Notes: generated by a model not told the origin, from the sequence alone. A stretch of DNA of 64,000 nt from Candidatus Ventrousia excrementavium (GCA_018714845.1 DVMR01000035.1:19295-83294); one strand, 5' to 3'. Shown: positions 34,752 to 43,891, counted from the stretch's first letter. Made by a program: numbers and translations.

Positions 34752-37126
34752 CATTGCAAGAAAAATCACTGCGCACGCTCGAGCTTCACAAAGTGCTCGA
34801 GCTGCTGGCAGAGCAGACACAGACCGACCTGGCTCGCGAGCGGGCGCTGTCTCTGCGCCCTGAAACGGTGCTCAGCCGCTGTGAGCTTTTGCAGCAGCAG
34901 TGCGCCGATGCCGTTCACCTGATGGGGCTGTTCGGCAGTCCATCCTTTGACGGGGTCAGGGACCTGTCGGGGGCGTTGTCGCGCGCCGACATGGGCGGCG
35001 TTTTAAACATGGCCGAGCTGCTTGCTGTGGCGCGGCTGTTGCGTGCGGCCCGCACGACGCGCGGTTACCTTGAAAATCACCGCGAGGGAAAAACCTCGCT
35101 CGACGAGCTGTTTTCCTCTCTGTCGGGCAACAAATATCTGGAAGATAAAATCACCACATCCATCATCTCAGAAGAGGAAATAGCCGACTCGGCCAGCTCT
35201 GAGCTGAATGATATCCGCCGGCAGATGCGCGTCGCGTCGTCGCGCGTGCGCGAGACCTTAAACCGCATCACATCCTCGCCCACTTACCAGAAAATGCTGC
35301 AGGACAGTCTGGTCACCATCCGCTCGGGGCGGTATGTTGTGCCGGTCAAGGCCGAGTACCGCTCGGCGTTTGGCGGGCTGGTGCACGATGTGTCCTCGAG
35401 CGGGGTGACGCTTTTTATCGAGCCCACGGCTGTCGTCGATTTAAACAACAGCATCCGCGTGCTGGCCGGCAAGGAGCAGCAGGAGATTGAACGCATCCTG
35501 GCCGCCCTGTCGGCCGAGGTTGCGGCCTGCGCCGGCGCCATGCAGCGCGATTATGAGACGCTGTGCGCGCTTGATTTCATTTTTGCCCGCGGCAAGCTGG
35601 CCTATAAGATGAAGGCCCTGCGCCCCCGTCTGAGCGACAGCGGCAAAACGGTCCTGCACCGCGCGCGCCATCCGCTGCTCGACATTGAAAAGGCGGTGCC
35701 CATTGACTTTGAAATCGGCGGCAAATGCGACACCGTCATCATCACCGGCCCCAACACGGGCGGCAAAACGGTCAGCATCAAAACGGTCGGACTTCTGACC
35801 GTCATGGCCCAGTGCGGGCTGCAGATTCCGGCCGGCGAGGACAGCGTTGTGCGCCTGCGCACGTCGGTGCTGGCCGACATTGGCGACGAACAGAGCATTG
35901 AGCAGTCGCTGTCTACCTTTTCATCCCATATGGTCAACATCGTTGACATCCTTCATGCGGCCGACAGCGGCGCGCTGGTGCTGCTCGACGAGCTGGGGGC
36001 CGGCACTGACCCGGTCGAGGGCGCGGCGCTGGCCATGGCCATTATCGAAGAGCTCCGCCGCCGCGGCAGCGCCGTCATCGCCACGACCCATTATGCTGAG
36101 CTCAAAATGTACGCTCTGGAGACCGACGGGGTCGAAAATGCGTCCTGCGAGTTTGACGTGCAGACGCTGCGGCCAACCTACCGCCTTGTCTTCGGCATTC
36201 CCGGCAAATCCAACGCCTTTGCCATTGCCTCGCGGCTGGGGCTGGATGACGCTGTCATCGAAAGCGCGAACAGCCGTATCGGCGCCGAGAGCAAGCGCTT
36301 TGAAGAGGTCATTTCGCAGCTCGAGGAAAAGCGGCAGGAGCTGGAGCACCGTCTGGCATCTGCTGAGCGTGACCGCGCCAAAGCGGCCGAGGCCGAGCGC
36401 ACGGCGCGTGAGCGCCTGAGCACGCTCGAAGGCGAACGCGAGAAACTTATCATGGATGCCAAGCTCAAGGCGCAGGAGATTTTGAACAATGCGCGCGCCA
36501 CATCGGAGTATGTGCTGACCGAGGCGCGCAGGCTGCGCCAGCAGGCAGAAGAGGGCAAAGACCCCAATCTGGCTGCGGCGCGGGCCGCTTTCCGCGGGCA
36601 GATTTCAGATGCAGAGCGCCTGACCACACTGGAAAAGGCCAAGAAAAAGGCCATCCCACCCCCGCGCCCCCTGCGGGCCGGGGATACGGTCGAGCTTCTG
36701 GCGACCAAAACGCGGGCCACAGTGCTCGAGACGCCGGCCCCGGGTGGCAATGTGCGCGTGCAGGCCGGCATCATGAAGATTACAGTGCGGCCCGATGAGA
36801 TTCAGTTCATTGAAGAGAGCAGGCCCAAGCCGGTCCAGGCGCCCAAAAGTACGGCCGGCGGCCGTGTTCCCCGGCCCGAGGGCCAGGGGGCCAGCCTTGA
36901 TTTGCGCGGCATGACGGCTGAAGAGGCCATCATGGAGCTGGGGCGCTTTATCGACGGCGCAGTGCGGATGCACCTGCCGGCAGTTACCATCATCCACGGC
37001 AAGGGGACCGGCGTTCTGCGGCGCGCCGTACAGGCCGAGCTCAAGGGAATGCCGCAGGTCAAAAGTTATCGCCTCGGCGTTTACGGCGAGGGCGAGGACG
37101 GCGTGACCATCGCCACGCTGGAATAA
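34748..37126 (+). CDS. mutS2: MutS2, DNA mismatch-repair-like ATPase with Smr domain
   Basis: 792 residues. Walker A GPNTGGKTV (from 334), Walker B LVLLDELGAGTDPVEG and TTHYAELK define the ATPase. A long Glu/Arg-rich coiled-coil (about 520-620), a KOW-like segment and a C-terminal Smr endonuclease domain (LDLRGMTAEEAIMEL, IIHGKGTGVLR) complete the family layout. MutS2 suppresses recombination and rescues collided ribosomes in Bacillus. It overlaps recO by 4 bp. Confidence 0.97.
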   Translation: MTLQEKSLRTLELHKVLELLAEQTQTDLARERALSLRPETVLSRCELLQQQCADAVHLMGLFGSPSFDGVRDLSGALSRADMGGVLNMAELLAVARLLRAARTTRGYLENHREGKTSLDELFSSLSGNKYLEDKITTSIISEEEIADSASSELNDIRRQMRVASSRVRETLNRITSSPTYQKMLQDSLVTIRSGRYVVPVKAEYRSAFGGLVHDVSSSGVTLFIEPTAVVDLNNSIRVLAGKEQQEIERILAALSAEVAACAGAMQRDYETLCALDFIFARGKLAYKMKALRPRLSDSGKTVLHRARHPLLDIEKAVPIDFEIGGKCDTVIITGPNTGGKTVSIKTVGLLTVMAQCGLQIPAGEDSVVRLRTSVLADIGDEQSIEQSLSTFSSHMVNIVDILHAADSGALVLLDELGAGTDPVEGAALAMAIIEELRRRGSAVIATTHYAELKMYALETDGVENASCEFDVQTLRPTYRLVFGIPGKSNAFAIASRLGLDDAVIESANSRIGAESKRFEEVISQLEEKRQELEHRLASAERDRAKAAEAERTARERLSTLEGEREKLIMDAKLKAQEILNNARATSEYVLTEARRLRQQAEEGKDPNLAAARAAFRGQISDAERLTTLEKAKKKAIPPPRPLRAGDTVELLATKTRATVLETPAPGGNVRVQAGIMKITVRPDEIQFIEESRPKPVQAPKSTAGGRVPRPEGQGASLDLRGMTAEEAIMELGRFIDGAVRMHLPAVTIIHGKGTGVLRRAVQAELKGMPQVKSYRLGVYGEGEDGVTIATLE

Positions 37127-37160
37127 CAGGAAAGACAAAACACAAAGGGGAAAAGAAAAT

Positions 37161-37889
37161 ATGGTCGGAGCAGGTACGCTGGTCAACGCGGCTGCCATTG
37201 TCGCGGGCGGAGCGGTCGGTCTGTTGTTCAAAAAGGGAATACCGAAGCGCTTTCAGGAAATCATTTTTACCGCCCAGGGCACCGGCGTCTTTCTTTTGGG
37301 CGTGCTCGGCGTTGTGACACAGGCGGTGACGGCGGCGCAGGACGGCGTTTTGACGTCGTCCTACGGGCTGGGGCTGGTGCTGTCGCTCGTGCTGGGCGGG
37401 CTGGTCGGCGAACTCATCGGCATTGACCGCCTGTTCGACCGCATTGCCAACTTTTTAAAGCGCAAACTGTCAAAGCCGGGGGCCGCTGAAAATGTCGATA
37501 TCGGGGCTGGCTTTGCCAGCTCGACGGTGCTGTTCTGTGCAGGGGCCATGGCCATCATCGGCTCAATTCAGGACGGCATTATGGGCGACCCATCCATGCT
37601 CTTTACCAAAGCGGTGCTCGACGGCGTCATCTCGATTATTTTCGCCACAGTCTATGGTTACGGCGTCATGCTGTCGGCCCTGTCCATTCTGGTCTATCAG
37701 GGGGCCATTACGCTGATTGCGTACTTTCTGGGCGATTACATTCCCATGGTCGTTGTGGGACAGATGTCACTTGTCGGCTCGGCTGTGCTCATGCTCATCG
37801 GGTTTGACCTGTGGGATATCAAAAAATTCAATGTCGCCAACCTGATTCCCGCCGCCTTTATGCCGATTTTACTTTATTTTTTCCTTTAG
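37161..37889 (+). CDS. DUF554 family membrane protein
   Basis: 242 residues with about seven membrane segments. The start GTLVNAAAIVAGGAVGLL and the FCAGAMAIIGSIQDG motif are typical of DUF554 (YdfK/YqgA-like) proteins, whose function is unknown. The ATG at 37161 has AAGGGG upstream. It lies 34 bp after mutS2. Confidence 0.9.
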   Translation: MVGAGTLVNAAAIVAGGAVGLLFKKGIPKRFQEIIFTAQGTGVFLLGVLGVVTQAVTAAQDGVLTSSYGLGLVLSLVLGGLVGELIGIDRLFDRIANFLKRKLSKPGAAENVDIGAGFASSTVLFCAGAMAIIGSIQDGIMGDPSMLFTKAVLDGVISIIFATVYGYGVMLSALSILVYQGAITLIAYFLGDYIPMVVVGQMSLVGSAVLMLIGFDLWDIKKFNVANLIPAAFMPILLYFFL

Positions 37890-37914
37890 TCCCGCGAGAA
37901 TTGCAGAAAAGGGA

Positions 37915-37943
37915 TTGCCAAGTCGGAAAGAATCTGTTAAAAT
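37915..37943 (+). promoter_or_regulatory. sigma-A promoter of the HPr-like gene
   Basis: TTGCCA (37915-37920), a 17-bp spacer and TAAAAT (37938-37943), 44 bp before the start. Confidence 0.7.
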
Positions 37944-37987
37944 AAGTTATAATCAACCAACCGAATCTCAGGAAGCGAGGGAGCTTT

Positions 37988-38251
37988 ATGTTTTCCAAAG
38001 ACATTACAGTAACCAATCAGGTGGGCCTGTACGCCCGGCCGGCAACCTTTTTTATTCAGAAAGCCAATGAGTTTCGCAGCACCATGATGGTGGAAAAGGA
38101 CGACCGCAAGGTCAATGCCAAGAGCCTGCTGGGTGTTTTGTCGCTCGGCATCACCAAGGGCAGCACCATTACCATTTCGGCTGAAGGCCCCGATGAGGAA
38201 GAGGCTGTCAACGCGTTGTGCGCCCTGATTGCCGCCAATTTCGGAGAATAA
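37988..38251 (+). CDS. HPr-like protein with Tyr15, Crh-like
   Basis: 87 residues of the HPr fold. The active-site segment reads VGLYARPA: the phosphorylatable His15 of HPr is Tyr (codon TAC, one base from CAC). The regulatory Ser46 is kept in VNAKSLLG. Without His15 it cannot act as a phosphotransferase carrier. With Ser46 it can be a target of HPr kinase and a CcpA cofactor, as Crh of Bacillus is (which has Gln15). It should thus regulate carbon use rather than carry phosphate. Monocistronic, with its own promoter and terminator. Confidence 0.92.
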   Translation: MFSKDITVTNQVGLYARPATFFIQKANEFRSTMMVEKDDRKVNAKSLLGVLSLGITKGSTITISAEGPDEEEAVNALCALIAANFGE

Positions 38252-38303
38252 GGCTCGCAGCGGGTACACCGGCGCTTTGCCTGTGCGCCCCCATATTGTC
38301 CGG

Positions 38304-38330
38304 AAGCGCCGCCCGCATGCGGCGCTTTTT
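38304..38330 (+). terminator. terminator after the HPr-like gene
   Basis: The 9-bp stem AAGCGCCGC / GCGGCGCTT (38304-38312, 38319-38327) has loop CCGCAT; together with the stem the T-run is TTTTT. Confidence 0.85.
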
Positions 38331-38350
38331 GCATAGCCTGGAGGTTTTTT

Positions 38351-40177
38351 ATGACCCTGTCACAGCTTCGGCAAAAGGCGCACGAGCTGCCGCTTGTGCC
38401 CGGCGTGTACCTGATGCGCGACAAGAACGGTCAGGTCATTTACGTCGGCAAGGCCAAAGTGCTGAAAAACCGCGTCAGCCAGTATTTTGCCAATCTGGCT
38501 TCGCACACGGCTAAGACGCGGCGGCTGGTCGAAAACATTGACGATTTTGAGACCATTTACGCCAAGACCGAGTTTGATGCCCTGCTGCTGGAAAACACGC
38601 TCATTAAGCGCTATAAGCCCAAATACAACATCCTGCTCAAAGACGACAAAGGCTACCCCTATGTCCGTCTGGGCAAGGGGGAATACGCGACTTTTTCCAT
38701 CGTTCCTGCGCGGCAGGATGACGGGGCGCGCTATTTCGGCCCCTACGGCGGCCGCGGCGCGGCCAAGGCGGCCATCGATATTGTGCGCGAGACCTTTGCC
38801 CTGCCCACCTGCACGCGCAAGTTCCCGCGCGACATCGGCAAGGAGCGCCCCTGCCTGATGTTGCACCTGAACAAATGCTGCGGCGTGTGCACCGGCAGCG
38901 TCAGCCCCGAACAGTACGCCGAACTTCTGCGCCAGAGCGCTCTGCTGCTCGAGGGCAAGGGCGATGACCTGGCGCACGCGATGGAAGAAAAGATGAACGA
39001 GCGCGCCGAAGCGCTCGATTTTGAAGGGGCCGCGCTGCTGCGCGACCGGATGCGCGCTGTTCAAAAGCTGGGCCGCAGCCGGCTGGTCACCGGCGTCACA
39101 CTGTCTGACATCGACGTTCTGGCCTGCGGCCTGCGCGGAACGCGGGCGGCGTTTGCCTTGCTTTCCTACGGCGGCGGCAGCCTGATGGACAAAAAGGTGC
39201 AGTTTTTTGACGGCCTTGAAGAGCAGGATCTGCCTGATGCCCTGGGCAGCTTTATCAAGCAGTATTACAGCCGTGCGGGCAATGCGCCGCGCGAGCTGGC
39301 GCTTGACCGCGATATCGACGACCGTGAAGGTGTCGAGGCCCTGCTTTCGTCGCTGCGTGGACGGCGCTGTTCTGTGCTGGTGCCGCAGCGCGGCGAAAAG
39401 CTGCAGATGGTCCGTTTGGCGGCTGACAACGCCCGGCTGGAGCTCGAGGCGCTCGAGACCCGCGAGCAGCGTTCGCGCAAGACGCTGGTGCTGCTGGGCG
39501 AAATGCTGGGACTTGAAAAAACGCCCCGGCGCATCGAGGCTTTTGATATTTCCAACACAGCCGGCAGCGACCCGGTCGCGTCCATGACGGTGTTTGAGGA
39601 TGGCGCGCCCAAAAAAAGCGCCTATAAAAAGTTCAAGGTTAAGCTGGCCGCAGGCGGGGACGACTACGGCGCCATGGCTGAGGTCGTCGGCCGCCGGCTC
39701 GACCGTGCGTTGGGCGGAGACGAGAGCTTTCTGCCTCTGCCCGACCTGTTTTTGATGGACGGCGGCGCGGGGCAGACTCATGTCGCTTTGCAGCAGCTCA
39801 GGCAGCGCGGGGTCACGGTCCCCATTTTCGGTATGGTCAAGGATTCGCACCATCGCACCAGAGCGCTTGTCACGGCGGACGGGCGCGAGATTGGCATTGT
39901 GTCAACGCCGGCTGTGTTCGCCCTGGTTGGGCGTATTCAGGAGGAGACCCACCGTTTTGCCGTGGCTTACCATCACGATGTACGGGCCAAAAACGCCCGG
40001 CGTTCAGCGCTTGACGGCATTCCGGGGCTGGGAGAGAGGCGCCGCAGGCAGCTGATGCGGCACTTCGGCACGGTTTCGGCCATTCGCCGCGCTTCGGCGG
40101 ATGAGCTGGCGGCCGTTGTGCCGCGCAATGTGGCGGAAGAGATTGTGCGTCACTTTTCGGAAAAGGAGCAGAAATAG
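38351..40177 (+). CDS. uvrC: excinuclease ABC subunit C
   Basis: 608 residues. The N-terminal GIY-YIG nuclease (PGVYLMRD, VIYVGKAK, about 15-95), a four-Cys-type segment (CTRKFPRDIGKERPCLMLHLNKCCGVC read in parts), the UVR motif (about 200-235), the RNase H-like core (IEAFDISNTAGSDPVASMTVF, DLFLMDGG) and C-terminal helix-hairpin-helix motifs are present. It makes both cuts in nucleotide excision repair. The ATG at 38351 has GGAGG upstream. Confidence 0.98.
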   Translation: MTLSQLRQKAHELPLVPGVYLMRDKNGQVIYVGKAKVLKNRVSQYFANLASHTAKTRRLVENIDDFETIYAKTEFDALLLENTLIKRYKPKYNILLKDDKGYPYVRLGKGEYATFSIVPARQDDGARYFGPYGGRGAAKAAIDIVRETFALPTCTRKFPRDIGKERPCLMLHLNKCCGVCTGSVSPEQYAELLRQSALLLEGKGDDLAHAMEEKMNERAEALDFEGAALLRDRMRAVQKLGRSRLVTGVTLSDIDVLACGLRGTRAAFALLSYGGGSLMDKKVQFFDGLEEQDLPDALGSFIKQYYSRAGNAPRELALDRDIDDREGVEALLSSLRGRRCSVLVPQRGEKLQMVRLAADNARLELEALETREQRSRKTLVLLGEMLGLEKTPRRIEAFDISNTAGSDPVASMTVFEDGAPKKSAYKKFKVKLAAGGDDYGAMAEVVGRRLDRALGGDESFLPLPDLFLMDGGAGQTHVALQQLRQRGVTVPIFGMVKDSHHRTRALVTADGREIGIVSTPAVFALVGRIQEETHRFAVAYHHDVRAKNARRSALDGIPGLGERRRRQLMRHFGTVSAIRRASADELAAVVPRNVAEEIVRHFSEKEQK

Positions 40178-40178
40178 C

Positions 40179-40730
40179 ATGCGCATCATTGCAGGGGCGG
40201 CCCGCGGCAGGCAGCTCAAGGCGCCGCCCGGCCTGCATACACGGCCTACCACTGACCGCGTCAAGGAAGCGGTCTTCAGCATTATCCAGTTTCAGGTGCC
40301 GGGCGCCCGCGTGCTCGATTTGTTTGCGGGCTCGGGGCAGCTGGGGCTGGAGTGTTTGTCGCGGGGGGCAGAATCCTGCCTGTTCTGCGACAACGACCGC
40401 GCCGCCCTGCGCGCCGTCGGGCAGAACATCACGGCCTGCGGCGTGCAGGACCGCTGCACGGTTTTTGCCGGAGATTTCCGGTCCGCCGTCGCAGGGCACA
40501 GCCCGGGCAGTTTTGACATTATTCTGCTCGATCCGCCCTATGGCGGAAAAATACTGGAAGATGCCCTCAGGGCTATTGAACAGTTTGACATCCTCGCCGC
40601 CCGTGGTATAATCGTATGTGAAAGCGCCTGTGGGGACAAGGTCTATATTCCCGCTGCCCCCTATGAAAAGCTGCGGGAATATCGCTATGGCTCTACGGCC
40701 ATCACCACACTTATGAGGAGTGCGGAATGA
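40179..40730 (+). CDS. rsmD: 16S rRNA (guanine966-N2)-methyltransferase RsmD
   Basis: 183 residues. MRIIAGAARGRQLKAPPG and RPTTDRVKEAVF at the start, SAM motif DLFAGSGQLGLE and catalytic DPPYGG are all typical. The start lies 1 bp after the uvrC stop; a longer frame inside uvrC is not used. The stop overlaps the coaD start (ATGA). Confidence 0.95.
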   Translation: MRIIAGAARGRQLKAPPGLHTRPTTDRVKEAVFSIIQFQVPGARVLDLFAGSGQLGLECLSRGAESCLFCDNDRAALRAVGQNITACGVQDRCTVFAGDFRSAVAGHSPGSFDIILLDPPYGGKILEDALRAIEQFDILAARGIIVCESACGDKVYIPAAPYEKLREYRYGSTAITTLMRSAE

Positions 40731-41212
40731 AGCTTGCCATTGTGCCCGGCAGTTTTGACCCTGTGACAAACGGACATCTTGACCTGGCCCGTCGGGCGGC
40801 CGGCCTGTTTGACCGCGTTATTGTCGTTGTCATGGACAATGCGGAAAAGCAGTACCTTTTTTCGCGGGAAGAGCGTTTTGCACTGGTGCAGCAGGCTGTC
40901 AGGGAGCTGCCGGGCGTCGAGGCCGATATGTGGGCCGGGATGCTGTGGGAGTACGCCCGGGACAAAAAAGCGTGCGCCATTGTCAAGGGGGTCCGCAGCG
41001 CGCAGGACCTGGGGTATGAAATTTTGCAGGCGCGCTTTAATGAAGAAAAATGGCCTGGCGCGCAGACTGTTCTGCTTCCGCCTGCGCCCGGAATGGAAGA
41101 GCTGAGTTCAACGGAGCTGAAACGCCGGGCGGCTTTGGGGCTGGATATCGCCAATCTGGCGCCCTGGGCGGTCTGCCGTGCTTTGCTTGAAAAGCATCAT
41201 GGACAACGATAA
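40727..41212 (+). CDS. coaD: phosphopantetheine adenylyltransferase
   Basis: 161 residues. The nucleotidyltransferase motif PGSFDPVTNGHLDL is complete, as are KGVRSAQD and LSSTELKR. It makes dephospho-CoA in coenzyme A synthesis. The rsmD-coaD pair is common in Firmicutes. Confidence 0.98.
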   Translation: MKLAIVPGSFDPVTNGHLDLARRAAGLFDRVIVVVMDNAEKQYLFSREERFALVQQAVRELPGVEADMWAGMLWEYARDKKACAIVKGVRSAQDLGYEILQARFNEEKWPGAQTVLLPPAPGMEELSSTELKRRAALGLDIANLAPWAVCRALLEKHHGQR

Positions 41213-41227
41213 AGGAGATAACGCACT

Positions 41228-41707
41228 ATGGCTGGAACCACCATTGACGAACTGATTATGACCCTGTATGAAATGATTCAGGACGCCCGCAGCGTGCCCC
41301 TGGGCGACCGCTGCATCATCGAGCGGGACAAGGCGCTCGACATTCTGGACGAAATCCGCGCCGACCTGCCGGCTGAGCTTAAAATGGCGCGCGAAATCGT
41401 GGAAAAGCGCAATGAGGTCATTTCGGCCGGCAAGCGCGAGTACGATACCATCAAAAAGCAGGCCGAGGATTATGCAAAGCAGCGCGTCAATGACCACGAG
41501 GTTGTGACCGAAGCGCGCAAGCGCGCGGCTGAGATTATTGCCGGCGCGGAAAACCGTTCGCGTGAAATCATGAAGGCCGCGGGCACTTACTGCGAAGATG
41601 CCATGCGCCGCGCGGAAGATGCCCTGGCACAGACGGCAGACGAGCTCAAGCAGTCGCGCATCCAGTTCCGCCAGCTGCTGCGTGACAAGCCCGCGTCAGA
41701 GAGCTGA
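41228..41707 (+). CDS. coiled-coil protein of unknown function
   Basis: 159 residues, nearly all charged alpha helix. The N-terminal segment TTIDELIMTLYEMIQDAR is followed by a long Ala/Glu/Lys/Arg coiled coil (about 55-150) resembling peripheral-stalk ATPase subunits or DivIVA-type proteins. A copy next to coaD is common in Clostridia. The ATG at 41228 has AAAGGAGAT upstream. No enzymatic motif is visible; a scaffold role is only a guess. Confidence 0.8.
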   Translation: MAGTTIDELIMTLYEMIQDARSVPLGDRCIIERDKALDILDEIRADLPAELKMAREIVEKRNEVISAGKREYDTIKKQAEDYAKQRVNDHEVVTEARKRAAEIIAGAENRSREIMKAAGTYCEDAMRRAEDALAQTADELKQSRIQFRQLLRDKPASES

Positions 41708-41750
41708 GCCTCGGGCCGGGGGACGACAAAGCAAAAAAGGATAAATCAGG

Positions 41751-41784
41751 AACCGCTGGGAATAATAACCAGCGGTTTTCTTTT
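41751..41784 (+). terminator. terminator after the coiled-coil gene
   Basis: The 9-bp stem AACCGCTGG / CCAGCGGTT (41751-41759, 41769-41777) is followed by TTCTTTT. It separates the coaD group from the division cluster. Confidence 0.85.
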
Positions 41785-41877
41785 GCCTGATGTCGAACAT
41801 ATGTTTTATGTTTTTAAAAATCGACATTTTGCGACAAAAAAACGCTTTTTGAATAGAGGAAAATTCCGAAAAAGCTC

Positions 41878-41906
41878 TTGCAATTTTTTGGCGCACTGCG
41901 TATAAT
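41878..41906 (+). promoter_or_regulatory. sigma-A promoter of the dcw cluster
   Basis: TTGCAA (41878-41883), a 17-bp spacer and TATAAT (41901-41906), about 75 bp before mraZ. Confidence 0.85.
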
Positions 41907-41920
41907 AAAAGAACAAGCGG

Positions 41921-41975
41921 TGGGAGAAAGTGGCCCTTTGTGCCAGAAAGTGTGACTGACAAGAGGCAGGTGGGA
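41921..41975 (+). promoter_or_regulatory. MraZ boxes: 10-bp-phased direct repeats
   Basis: TGGGA (41921), TGGCC (41931), TGCCA (41941), TGTGA (41951) and TGGGA (41971) recur at 10-bp steps, separated by five bases, two of the spacers being GAAAG. MraZ is known to bind TGGGN repeats with 5-bp spacers in its own leader, so these are probably its operator for autorepression. Confidence 0.7.
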
Positions 41976-41978
41976 AGA

Positions 41979-42395
41979 ATGCTCGGTCAATATCCGCATA
42001 ATATCGATGCGAAAGGCCGTCTCGTTTTTCCGACCAAGCTGCGCGAAGAGCTGGGCGACAGCTTTATCGTCACCAAAGGGCTGGACAACTGTCTTTTTGT
42101 TTATTCCGAGCAGGCGTGGGCCGAGCTCGAAAAAAAGATTGCCGCCCTGCCCATGTCCAAATCCCGCAACCTGCAGCGTTTTTTCTTTTCAGGCGCTGCC
42201 AGCTGCGAGGTCGACGCCCAGGGGCGTATTCTGATTCCTACCCATCTGCGCGAGTATGCGGACCTTAAAAAAGAGGTCTTTGTGCTGGGCGTTTCCGGCC
42301 GCGCTGAGATTTGGAACGCCGACCGCTGGCGTGAGTACAGTGAGGGCGTCACGGCTGAAGCGGCAGCCGAGGCCATGGACGAGCTGGGATTTTAA
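41979..42395 (+). CDS. mraZ: transcriptional regulator MraZ
   Basis: 138 residues of two AbrB-like half folds. The first half has YPHNIDAKGRLVFP and the second half has CEVDAQGRILIP, the two MraZ D-x-x-GR signatures. It represses the division and wall cluster, acting on TGGG boxes in its leader. The ATG at 41979 has GGTGGGAAG upstream; an earlier TTG in frame has none. Confidence 0.97.
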   Translation: MLGQYPHNIDAKGRLVFPTKLREELGDSFIVTKGLDNCLFVYSEQAWAELEKKIAALPMSKSRNLQRFFFSGAASCEVDAQGRILIPTHLREYADLKKEVFVLGVSGRAEIWNADRWREYSEGVTAEAAAEAMDELGF

Positions 42396-42398
42396 GTC

Positions 42399-43334
42399 AT
42401 GGAGTTTCATCATGTTCCCGTGCTGGCCCGGCAGTGTATGGATGCTTTGGCCGTCCGGCCTGACGGCGTCTATGTCGACGGCACGACAGGCGGCGGCGGG
42501 CACAGCAGCCTGATTGCACAGCGGCTGGGCGAAGCCGGACGGCTGGTGTGCATTGATCGCGACGACGACGCGCTGCACGCCGCGCGCGCCCGCCTGACCG
42601 GTTTTGCCTGCCGGATTGATTTTGTCAAAAGCAATTTTATGGATATGGACGAAGTGCTGCGCGATCTGGGGATTCCCGCCGTGCAGGGGGTTCTGCTCGA
42701 CCTGGGAGTCTCGTCCTATCAGCTGGACACGCCGGAGCGGGGCTTTTCGTATCAGAGCGATGCGCCGCTTGACATGCGCATGGACCGTACACAGGCCCTG
42801 ACCGCGCGCGAGGTTGTCAACAGCTACAGTGAACAGCAGCTGCGCGAGATCATCGGTACTTATGGCGAAGAACGGTATGCCGGCCGGATTGCAGCTGTCA
42901 TTGCAGCCCGCCGGAAGGACAGGCCTATTGAGACAACGGCCGAGCTGAGCGAAATCGTTCGTTGTGCCATGCCCGCAGCGGCCCGCCGTGAGAAACAGCA
43001 CCCGGCCAAGCGCACCTTTCAGGCTGTGCGTATCGAGGTCAATGGTGAGCTTTCGGCAGTGCAGACAGCGCTGGACAGGGCGGTGCCCTGCCTGGCGACT
43101 GGCGGACGACTGGCGGTGATCAGCTTTCACTCGCTTGAGGACCGTATCGTCAAGCAGACCTTTGCACAGCTGGCAAAGGGTTGTATCTGCCCGAAGGAAT
43201 TTCCCGTCTGTGTCTGCGGACGAAAGCCCCAGGTCCGCCTGATTGACAGGGGCGGTGTGACGGCCGACGAGCAGGAGATTTTGGAAAATCCGCGCGCGCG
43301 GTCGGCACGGCTGCGGACAGCGGAAAAAATATAA
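42399..43334 (+). CDS. rsmH: 16S rRNA (cytosine1402-N4)-methyltransferase
   Basis: 311 residues. FHHVPVLARQCMDAL, SAM motif DGTTGGGGHS, LLDLGVSSYQLD and SFHSLEDRIVK are signatures of RsmH (MraW). It lies 3 bp after mraZ, the standard order. Confidence 0.98.
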   Translation: MEFHHVPVLARQCMDALAVRPDGVYVDGTTGGGGHSSLIAQRLGEAGRLVCIDRDDDALHAARARLTGFACRIDFVKSNFMDMDEVLRDLGIPAVQGVLLDLGVSSYQLDTPERGFSYQSDAPLDMRMDRTQALTAREVVNSYSEQQLREIIGTYGEERYAGRIAAVIAARRKDRPIETTAELSEIVRCAMPAAARREKQHPAKRTFQAVRIEVNGELSAVQTALDRAVPCLATGGRLAVISFHSLEDRIVKQTFAQLAKGCICPKEFPVCVCGRKPQVRLIDRGGVTADEQEILENPRARSARLRTAEKI

Positions 43335-43360
43335 AGGCCAAAAAGACAGGAGGGACCGCG

Positions 43361-43849
43361 ATGGCAGCATCGCCCGCACGGCAAAGAGCCGCACAAATTG
43401 GACAACCTAATCCCCGGCAGCAGAGAGGACCGCAGATTGAGCTGCTGCCCGAGAATAAGTCGGTGCGCCGCAAAGCCCCTGCAAAAATCCCCTATGTAAA
43501 GTACGGCGTCATCGTGGCCGGCGTCTTTGCCGTTGTCATACTCATTCTCAGCGGGTACAGTACGCTGACGGAACTTGCCGCACAGAATACCAACCTGAAA
43601 GAGGATCTCGCTGAGCTGCAGAGCGAAGAAAACGCGCTCAACGCTCAAAAAGAGCAGGTTTACAACCTGACATATGTCGAAGAGTGCGCACAGGATATGG
43701 GCATGGTCAAACAGGACAGTTCGCAGGTCACCTATGTCGACCTGAGCAACCCTGAGCGTTCGGCCATGGCGCAGGAAGAAGTGCAGACCCCGTCACTGAT
43801 CGCAGGCCTGATCAGTAGCTTCAACGCCGTGGTGGAATATCTCAACTGA
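43361..43849 (+). CDS. ftsL: cell division protein FtsL-like
   Basis: 162 residues: a basic cytoplasmic tail (1-45), one membrane helix (about 47-68, YGVIVAGVFAVVILILSGY) and a short coiled coil (about 72-105), the FtsL/DivIC layout. FtsL links FtsQ and FtsI at the septum. The sequence is weakly conserved in general, so the call rests on topology and position between rsmH and ftsI. The ATG at 43361 has AGGAGGG upstream. Confidence 0.9.
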   Translation: MAASPARQRAAQIGQPNPRQQRGPQIELLPENKSVRRKAPAKIPYVKYGVIVAGVFAVVILILSGYSTLTELAAQNTNLKEDLAELQSEENALNAQKEQVYNLTYVEECAQDMGMVKQDSSQVTYVDLSNPERSAMAQEEVQTPSLIAGLISSFNAVVEYLN

Positions 43850-43891
43850 CCAAGAGAGTATAAATAGGTTAAGCGGACGGAGGAGTGAGGA

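Noticed and set aside
38360..39853. 497-codon open frame on the minus strand
   Set aside because: It lies fully antisense to uvrC, whose motifs are complete; long antisense frames are common in GC-rich DNA.
42189..43394. 401-codon minus-strand frame
   Set aside because: Antisense to mraZ, rsmH and the start of ftsL; no family motif and no ribosome site.
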